NCBI GenBank assembly: GCA_964396845.1
Contig: CAYNGH010000106.1
Coordinates: 1 to 12,060, forward strand
DNA: 12,060 nt
Direction: 5' to 3'
From: CAYNGH01 sp964396845
Lineage (GTDB): Bacteria; Vulcanimicrobiota; JAJTBE01; CAYNGH01
Made by a program: the position numbers and the translations under genes. A model generated the notes under the pieces. That model ran no database searches. It had not been told where the DNA came from and saw nothing but the letters and a program-made list of their open reading frames with translations. Below are positions 7,139-12,060 of the stretch, one piece after another. Every line of letters begins with the position of its first letter. Position 1 is the stretch's first letter.

Positions 7139-7897
7139 TTATACTTCCATATCCCGCTCCCTGTAAATCTGTCGAACCTTTTCAATATCGAGGGCTCTGA
7201 GTTTTTCCATCTCTTGATCAAATAATCCCGAGTCCAGCTCCTCCATTCTCTGGTTCAAATGTTCCGGCGCGGGCTGGCAGTATTTTCCGTATAGACGGCG
7301 GGCCAGCTGACCTACATGATACTGGGAGATCTCCGCAAGACACCGGACAGTGCAAAGACCACACTGAATGCAGTCAAAAGAAAGCCGGGCCGCTTCTTCC
7401 AAATCCCCCCGCAAAGATGCCTGCACATAATCCATTACCTCCAGGTCCTGGGGGCATGAACGGGTACACAGGTTGCACGACACACACCGGGCAATCTCCG
7501 GATACAAGTGAAGAAGGGGGTTGGATTCGGGGTCCAGCTGGTTCAGGTCATACCTGGCCTTATTGGCGGGGACAAAAGGAATCTGGGTGAGATACATCCC
7601 TTCTTCCACAGTGGTCTGACAGGCCAGGGCTGTCTGAAGCTTGTAATCGTCCTTCATGCGGAAAACCGTGGAGCAGGCTCCGCAGAACCCTGCCCGGCAT
7701 CCTGCTCCCCGGACAAAGCGATACCCGGCATATTCCATAGCCTTCATGATGGTCAGGCCGAAGGGGACCCTGTGTTCCTTCCCCATGATGTAAACGCTGA
7801 TCATCACCGGCCCCGATGCCTTTTTGCCTTTGTCATCTCCGGGACAGGGGCATTCACAGGGATTCTTTTCTTTTGCTTTTTCGTTTGTGCTCATCAT
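7139..7897 (-). CDS. tfrB: Fumarate reductase-type iron-sulfur protein with 2Fe-2S and two 4Fe-4S motifs (TfrB N-terminal-like)
   Basis: Electron-transfer partner of the flavoprotein. The 252 residues run as follows: an N-terminal tail with an unusual CECPCPG cluster (C14, C16, C18); a plant-type [2Fe-2S] ferredoxin domain (about 31-110) with C67, C72, C75 and C93; then two [4Fe-4S] motifs, CVSCNLCTRSCP (138-149) and CIQCGLCTVRC (176-186); then a charged helical tail. In methanogen thiol:fumarate reductase, TfrB carries an HdrB-like CCG domain fused after the iron-sulfur part. Here the protein stops before that domain, and a separate hdrB lies directly upstream. The tandem CxxCxxC pairs also resemble HdrC. 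The ATG overlaps the hdrB stop as ATGA, with AGGAG 11 bases upstream, so translation is coupled. A second ATG three bases later is the alternative start. Electrons would pass between this protein, HdrB and the flavoprotein FAD; the order is inferred. Confidence 0.82.
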   Translation of the reverse strand: MMSTNEKAKEKNPCECPCPGDDKGKKASGPVMISVYIMGKEHRVPFGLTIMKAMEYAGYRFVRGAGCRAGFCGACSTVFRMKDDYKLQTALACQTTVEEGMYLTQIPFVPANKARYDLNQLDPESNPLLHLYPEIARCVSCNLCTRSCPQDLEVMDYVQASLRGDLEEAARLSFDCIQCGLCTVRCLAEISQYHVGQLARRLYGKYCQPAPEHLNQRMEELDSGLFDQEMEKLRALDIEKVRQIYRERDMEV

Positions 7898-8769
7898 ACC
7901 AGGTTATGCTCCTTTAACATGGGCTTTGGGTTTACATAATGTTTGTCAAAACCGTATATATCATCCTTGATCCCCATGGCCATTGCCATAAGCTGGGTAT
8001 AATAAAGAACTGGCATGGGGAAAAAGTCGGTATATTTTTCTTCGGATTCCTTTTGTCGGTGATCCAGGTTAAAATCACACAGAGGACAGTCCAGAGTTAC
8101 AGCCTGTGCGCCCCGGGATCGGGCTGAATTGATGATGGCATAGGCGCGGTCGGCAACCACATCCTTGTTGTGAACCGTCTGGTGAGATCCGCAACATTCC
8201 ACCTTCAGGGGATCGTCAATGACTGTGGCCCCTAAAACCGACAACAACTGCTCGATAACCACCGGATGTTCTGTATCGTCAATGGCAACTTCCCTGGGAC
8301 GTACCAGCAGACAGCCGTAATATGGCGCTACTTTCAGGCCCGACAACGGCCTCACCACCATCTTGCGGATTCGGTCAATCCCCACATCATCCCGCAACAC
8401 CTGCAGAAGATGAACCACCTGAACATTCCCCAAATAATCGGGTTCATCATCTAAAAAAAGGTTCAGAGTTCTTTGCTTGTCAGGATTGTTTTTCAACATC
8501 AAGGCTGTCTGGGCCAGAGTGTTGTAACACATGGAACAGACGCACAGAACCCGGTCAAAACCTTCCTTCTGGGCGTTTAACAAAACCCTCATGGGGGCAA
8601 TCTGGTGTACCAGATCATCATCTGCCAGGGAATAAACGGTGCCACAGCAGTTCCATTTGGAAAGCTCCACAACCTCAAGGCCCAATTTTTTTAACACTGC
8701 CAGGGCGGTGGCTTCCAGGTTGTCGGCATAGTTTTTCAAGGTGCATCCTGGATAATAGGCGTATCTCAT
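7894..8769 (-). CDS. hdrB: Heterodisulfide reductase-type subunit B with two CCG domains
   Basis: HdrB proteins hold non-cubane [4Fe-4S] clusters in CCG domains and in methanogens reduce the CoM-CoB heterodisulfide. In bacteria the disulfide substrate is unknown. The 291 residues contain two complete motifs: C9, C41-C42, C78, C81 (CX31CCX35CXXC) and C153, C192-C193, C228, C231 (CX38CCX34CXXC), so both cluster sites look intact. I chose ATG 8769 because GGAGG lies eight bases upstream and the protein then begins MRYAYYPGC, as expected. A TTG at 8790 would add seven unlikely residues that include the ribosome-binding site. It lies 40 bases after hdrC and overlaps the next gene by four. No coenzyme M or B genes are visible, so the partner may be a protein or small-thiol disulfide, or simply the neighbouring fumarate-reductase-type module. 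Confidence 0.93.
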   Translation of the reverse strand: MRYAYYPGCTLKNYADNLEATALAVLKKLGLEVVELSKWNCCGTVYSLADDDLVHQIAPMRVLLNAQKEGFDRVLCVCSMCYNTLAQTALMLKNNPDKQRTLNLFLDDEPDYLGNVQVVHLLQVLRDDVGIDRIRKMVVRPLSGLKVAPYYGCLLVRPREVAIDDTEHPVVIEQLLSVLGATVIDDPLKVECCGSHQTVHNKDVVADRAYAIINSARSRGAQAVTLDCPLCDFNLDHRQKESEEKYTDFFPMPVLYYTQLMAMAMGIKDDIYGFDKHYVNPKPMLKEHNLV

Positions 8770-8809
8770 CGGGGGATCCTCCATCCGCAAGGAAATTGAA
8801 CCATAAACC

Positions 8810-9214
8810 TTACCGGGTCATCTTTCGAAAATTACATACCAGGGCAATCTGGGGAAGCCGGGTCAGCTCTTCGGGGGGTATCCGGGAAGGCTCAACCTTG
8901 TTTTCGTTTTTCCTAAGAAACATCAGGCGAAGGGCTTCCATCACCGCGGAGATGTCAATCTCCCGGGGACACCGCACTGAACAGGAATGGCATGATGCGC
9001 ACATCCACATAGTCTTTGAATCCATTACCGACTCATCCCCCATCTGGAGAAGTTTCATGGCCTGGCTGGGCATCAGGTCCATGACAGAAATCATAGGGCA
9101 TCCGCCAGAACATGTCCCGCACTGGTAACAGGCAAATATATTCTGACCGCTGATTTTTTCGATTTTCCTGCCCAGGGGCCCCATGGTCATGGCCCGGTTA
9201 ATCCTTACACCCAT
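8810..9214 (-). CDS. hdrC: Heterodisulfide reductase-type subunit C, ferredoxin-like
   Basis: Small iron-sulfur protein that wires HdrA to HdrB. Two classical [4Fe-4S] motifs are visible: CYQCGTCSGGCP (C29, C32, C35, C39) and CASCHSCSVRCP (C72, C75, C78, C82). At 134 residues it is on the short side for HdrC, ending soon after the second motif and a basic helix. The start ATG 9214 has GGAGGAG just upstream and lies inside the end of mvhD (10-base overlap), so the two are probably translationally coupled. It is a soluble form, with no heme or membrane segment as in HdrE- or DsrM-type relatives. Confidence 0.93.
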   Translation of the reverse strand: MGVRINRAMTMGPLGRKIEKISGQNIFACYQCGTCSGGCPMISVMDLMPSQAMKLLQMGDESVMDSKTMWMCASCHSCSVRCPREIDISAVMEALRLMFLRKNENKVEPSRIPPEELTRLPQIALVCNFRKMTR

Positions 9215-9630
9215 GTTTTCTCCTCCTCCCGGGGCAGAGGCCCCAGCTGGCGAATCTCATCGGAAAACTGATTCATCACCCGGGCAAATTTATTCCCCTC
9301 GGAGGCGGAAACCCACTCCAGACGAAGCCTCCGGGGATCGATGCCATACTGCTCCAGGTAAACTTTCAATATTTCCACTCTTTTTAACGCATTGTAGTTT
9401 CCCGTCTGATAATGGCAGTCGCCGGGATGGCATCCCCCCACAAAGACCCCGTCGGCCCCTTCAGAGAAGGCCTTTATCACAAAGACCGGGTCCAGACGGC
9501 CGGTGCAGTTGAACTTGATGGGAACTGCCGTGGCCTCATACTGCAGACGGCTTACCCCCGCCAGGTCCGCTCCGGCCCCGGCGCACCACTTGCACAGGAA
9601 TGAAACTATCCTTGGTTTGAATTCTTCCAT
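9205..9630 (-). CDS. mvhD: MvhD-family [2Fe-2S] protein (methyl viologen-reducing hydrogenase delta subunit family)
   Basis: MvhD carries a [2Fe-2S] cluster and connects HdrA to an electron-input enzyme, a [NiFe] hydrogenase or formate dehydrogenase in methanogens. The 141-residue protein has the five conserved cysteines: C13 and C16 in FLCKWCAGAGADLAG, C42 in NCTGRLD, and C67 and C72 in GGCHPGDCHYQTGNY. It starts at ATG 9630 with GAGGT five bases upstream, 15 bases after hdrA, and overlaps hdrC by 10 bases. No hydrogenase (MvhAG), formate dehydrogenase or NADH-binding subunit is encoded in the window. Its upstream donor or acceptor is therefore unknown here and may be encoded elsewhere, or MvhD may dock to the 2-oxoacid oxidoreductase or to a ferredoxin. 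Confidence 0.94.
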   Translation of the reverse strand: MEEFKPRIVSFLCKWCAGAGADLAGVSRLQYEATAVPIKFNCTGRLDPVFVIKAFSEGADGVFVGGCHPGDCHYQTGNYNALKRVEILKVYLEQYGIDPRRLRLEWVSASEGNKFARVMNQFSDEIRQLGPLPREEEKTWV

Positions 9631-9645
9631 CTTATACCTCTTATC

Positions 9646-11595
9646 TCAAGACAAGGCGGCGCAGATCATCTGTAAAACCTGACCGCCGGTGCTGTTTCTC
9701 ATCTGGGCCGCTCCCGTGGGACACGCGGCAGCGCAGGTTCCGCAACCCTCACACAGGACATCATTCACCAGAACCACATTGCGACGCTGATCCCGGGAAA
9801 GGGCGCTGTAAGGACATACGCTTATGCACACTCCGCACCCACCGCATATGACCTCTTCCACATCGGAAACCTGAGGATCATGGACCAGTTTCTTGGAAGC
9901 CAGAATCCCCGTGGCCTTGGCCGCGGCCCCGCTTCCCTGAGCTACTGCCTCGGGGATGTCCTTGACACCCTGGGCTGCCCCTGCCAGGAATATCCCCGAC
10001 GTGAGGCTCTCCACAGGCCGGAGCTTGGGATGGGCCTCCTTGAGAAAGCCTGACTCATCCGAGGCAATCTTCAGCTCCTGGACCAGGGATCGGGTTGAAC
10101 TCCGGGGAACAATTGCACTGGCCAGAACCACCATGTCCGCAGGAATTTCAACAGTCTTGCCGGTGAGGGTATCGGCTCCCCATACCATCAGCTTGTTTCC
10201 TTCCTGAAACACCTTGGCAACCTTTCCCCGCAGGTAAAGGATCCGATCCTCCTCCATGGCCCGCTGGACAAACTCTTCATAGTCCTTTCCCGCGGCCCGG
10301 ATGTCAATATAAAAAACATATGCCTGGCCGTCGGGGACACGGTGCTTGAAAAGAAGAGCATGCTTGGCGGTGTACATACAGCATATCTTGGAGCAGTAAG
10401 AATTGTGCCTCTCGTCCCGGGACCCGGCACACTGGATGAATACCACATCCTTGGGAACGGTGTTGTCCGAGGGCCGGTGAACCTCGCCGGAGGTAGGCCC
10501 CGATGCGGAAAGAAGCCTCTCGAACTGAAGCCCGTCGATAACGTCGGGGTATATGCCGTAGCCGTATTCCGGAAGATTCTCCTTCTCGTAAAGATCATAC
10601 CCCGTGGCTACAATAATTGTCCCCACATCCACTTCCACGGTTTCCGGCTGCATGTCGTAATCGATGGCTCCCACATCGCATACTTTCTTGCAGTTACCGC
10701 ACCGGAGAGGATTCAGCCCCAGGCAGTTCTCCTGGTCAAGGGTGTAGGTGGACGGGACCGCCTGGGGGAATGGGATGTGGATGGCCTTTCTCATGCTCAT
10801 TCCCCGGTCAAACTCGCTGGGGATGATGACAGGGCAGACCTCGACGCATTCACCGCAAAGATTGCACTTGTCAGGGTCAACATAGGTGGGTTTTTTCAGT
10901 ATCTTCACATGGAAGTTGCCGATGGATCCCGTGACTTCCTGAACCTCGCTGTAGGTGTAAAGCTTGATTCTGGGATGCCGGGCCACTTCAACCATCTTGG
11001 GAGTCAGGATGCACTGGGAACAGTCCAGAGTGGGAAATGTTTCCGACAGTTGAGCCATCCGCCCGCCGATGGTGGGGCTTTTCTCCACCAGAATAACATC
11101 AAACCCGCTGTTGGCAACATCCAGGGCAGCCTGTATGCCGGTTATCCCCGCGCCGATAACAAGACACCGGGGCTCCACCGGCACTTTCACTGGATACAAA
11201 GCTTCATTGCCCAGGACTTTTTCCACGGAAGCCTTGATAATACGGATGGCCTTCTCGGTGGCCTGAACCGGTTCGTTCTTGTGAACCCAGGAGCAGTACT
11301 CCCGGATGTTGGCAATGTCCACCATGTAGGGGTTCAAACCAGCCTCTTCCGCTGCCAGCCGGAAAGTAACCTCGTGAAGGGTGGGAGAACAGGCCGCCAC
11401 TACAATGCCGTCGAGGAATTTATCCTTGATGCCTTCCAAAACCTTGTTCTGTCCCGGATCCGAACACATATACTGGTATTCCTGGCAGTGAGCAACTCCG
11501 GAATAGCGGGAAATCTCCCGGACAATCCGGTCAATATCCACAACGCCGGCGATGTTAATCCCGCAGTGACAGACAAAAACACCTATTCGCTTCAT
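9646..11595 (-). CDS. hdrA: Heterodisulfide reductase-type subunit A, FAD electron-bifurcating core
   Basis: HdrA holds the FAD at which electron pairs are split (or merged) between low- and high-potential carriers. At 649 residues it matches the classical single-length form. Order: N-terminal iron-sulfur region (C9, C11, C37, C44, C69 in VCHCGINIAG to ACSPTLHE); FAD-binding GAGITG (148-153) of a thioredoxin-reductase-like fold, with GGRMAQLSETFPTLDCSQC (C192, C195); an inserted ferredoxin domain with CNLCGECVEVCP (244-255) and C291, C299, C302, C306; the CAGSRD and CSKICC segments (389-406); and a C-terminal ferredoxin with CGGCGVCISVCP (584-595) and CEGCGTCAAACP (615-626). All cysteines are standard codons, with no selenocysteine TGA. 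Its ATG overlaps the korC stop by one base (TAATG), with GGAGG 10 bases upstream, so it is coupled to the 2-oxoacid oxidoreductase genes. Confidence 0.96.
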   Translation of the reverse strand: MKRIGVFVCHCGINIAGVVDIDRIVREISRYSGVAHCQEYQYMCSDPGQNKVLEGIKDKFLDGIVVAACSPTLHEVTFRLAAEEAGLNPYMVDIANIREYCSWVHKNEPVQATEKAIRIIKASVEKVLGNEALYPVKVPVEPRCLVIGAGITGIQAALDVANSGFDVILVEKSPTIGGRMAQLSETFPTLDCSQCILTPKMVEVARHPRIKLYTYSEVQEVTGSIGNFHVKILKKPTYVDPDKCNLCGECVEVCPVIIPSEFDRGMSMRKAIHIPFPQAVPSTYTLDQENCLGLNPLRCGNCKKVCDVGAIDYDMQPETVEVDVGTIIVATGYDLYEKENLPEYGYGIYPDVIDGLQFERLLSASGPTSGEVHRPSDNTVPKDVVFIQCAGSRDERHNSYCSKICCMYTAKHALLFKHRVPDGQAYVFYIDIRAAGKDYEEFVQRAMEEDRILYLRGKVAKVFQEGNKLMVWGADTLTGKTVEIPADMVVLASAIVPRSSTRSLVQELKIASDESGFLKEAHPKLRPVESLTSGIFLAGAAQGVKDIPEAVAQGSGAAAKATGILASKKLVHDPQVSDVEEVICGGCGVCISVCPYSALSRDQRRNVVLVNDVLCEGCGTCAAACPTGAAQMRNSTGGQVLQMICAALS

Positions 11596-12060
11596 TATGG
11601 GGTTACCTCCACTGCTTCTGTGAGTTTCCTGCCGTATTCATATCCCAGCTCCACTGCCCGGGCATTGAGATCTCTGGTGTGGGGGGGCACCATAGCCACC
11701 ACCGCCCGGGTCATTGCATCCCGGGAGATGATATCCGACACCCCGGTAAAAGCCCCCAGCATGATGATGTTGGCCACGATCTTCTTGCCCAGCTCCTCGG
11801 CCATGCGGGTTGCAGGAATACGATAAAGCTTCTTGGGGTCACCCTCGGCAAGCTCAACCAGGTCTTCATCCACCAGCATGATGCCGTCGGGTTTGACGCT
11901 TCTGCGGTACTTTCCGTAGGCTTCCTGGCTCATTATAATTATAACATCGGGATTAACCACATAGGGATAATCCACCGATTCCGAATCCATCACCACTCCG
12001 CCGGAGCAGGCTCCCCCCCGGGACTCAGGCCCGTAACTCTGCATTACAGCCGACTGAAGG
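11595..12060 (-). CDS. korC: 2-oxoacid:ferredoxin oxidoreductase gamma subunit (5' partial), probably 2-oxoglutarate type
   Basis: Gamma subunit of the multisubunit enzymes that oxidise a 2-oxoacid with coenzyme A, giving acyl-CoA, CO2 and reduced ferredoxin (or the reverse carboxylation). The frame is open to the window edge: reading LQSAV before the internal Met at 12044 shows that the gene continues beyond it. Visible features are the conserved QSYGPESRGG, GGVVMDSESVDYPYV, then DVIIIMSQEAYGKY, MLVDEDLVELAEG and a C-terminal NIIMLGAFTGVSDII...LNARAVELGYEYG. About 155 residues are seen, so only around 30 should be missing. The stop TAA shares its last base with the hdrA start. The sequence alone does not fully separate 2-oxoglutarate (KorC) from pyruvate or other 2-oxoacid types. 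The SYGPE motif and the fumarate-reductase-type neighbours favour 2-oxoglutarate. Alpha, beta and delta subunit genes are expected just upstream. Confidence 0.87.
   Translation of the reverse strand, partial: LQSAVMQSYGPESRGGACSGGVVMDSESVDYPYVVNPDVIIIMSQEAYGKYRRSVKPDGIMLVDEDLVELAEGDPKKLYRIPATRMAEELGKKIVANIIMLGAFTGVSDIISRDAMTRAVVAMVPPHTRDLNARAVELGYEYGRKLTEAVEVTP

Noticed and set aside
7894..11595. Selenocysteine codons in hdrA, mvhD or hdrB
   Set aside because: All expected cluster positions are ordinary cysteines and no in-frame TGA interrupts these genes.
10342..11826. A 494-codon open frame on the plus strand opposite hdrA and korC
   Set aside because: It is antisense to two well-recognised genes, shows no domain motifs and arises from their codon bias. 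The hdrA cysteine motifs on the minus strand leave no doubt about the real frame.
1..12060. CRISPR array, tRNA, rRNA or insertion sequence
   Set aside because: No regularly spaced repeats, cloverleaf-like sequence, rRNA stretch or transposase frame was seen on either strand.

Overview
The window looks like part of the chromosome of a strictly anaerobic bacterium, most plausibly a sulfate-reducing or syntrophic member of the Desulfobacterota. This is inferred from gene content (heterodisulfide-reductase-type HdrABC, MvhD, a soluble fumarate-reductase-like pair and a 2-oxoacid:ferredoxin oxidoreductase subunit), from an ahcY-metK pair and from moderately GC-rich core genes. No rRNA or marker gene is present to fix the taxon.

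Layout. (1) 1-712, plus strand: 3' end of an NHL-repeat beta-propeller protein that starts upstream of the window. (2) 831-3384, plus strand: ahcY and metK, two consecutive enzymes of the S-adenosylmethionine cycle, closed by a strong intrinsic terminator at 3424-3451. (3) 3525-5399, plus strand: a markedly AT-rich two-gene cassette encoding an OLD/AAA_21-type ATPase and a DUF4276 TOPRIM-like protein. It looks like a horizontally acquired anti-phage or toxic effector pair. (4) 5436 to the window end, minus strand: a tightly packed operon read as korC (partial) - hdrA - mvhD - hdrC - hdrB - tfrB-like - tfrA-like, with overlaps of 1, 10 and 4 bases. Its promoter lies beyond the right edge. Every intergenic gap is shorter than 150 bases.

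How the genes work together. AhcY removes the methyltransferase product S-adenosylhomocysteine, and MetK remakes S-adenosylmethionine from methionine. The ATPase and DUF4276 genes probably act as a sensor/effector pair. The minus-strand operon predicts a cytoplasmic flavin-based electron-transfer complex. HdrA (FAD bifurcation centre) with MvhD, HdrC and HdrB is encoded together with a succinate dehydrogenase/fumarate reductase-type flavoprotein and its iron-sulfur partner, next to a 2-oxoacid:ferredoxin oxidoreductase. The simplest reading is a soluble machine that couples fumarate/succinate and ferredoxin redox chemistry around the 2-oxoglutarate/succinate segment of the TCA cycle. The most interesting parts are this Kor-Hdr-Tfr linkage and the two-gene ATPase/TOPRIM island.
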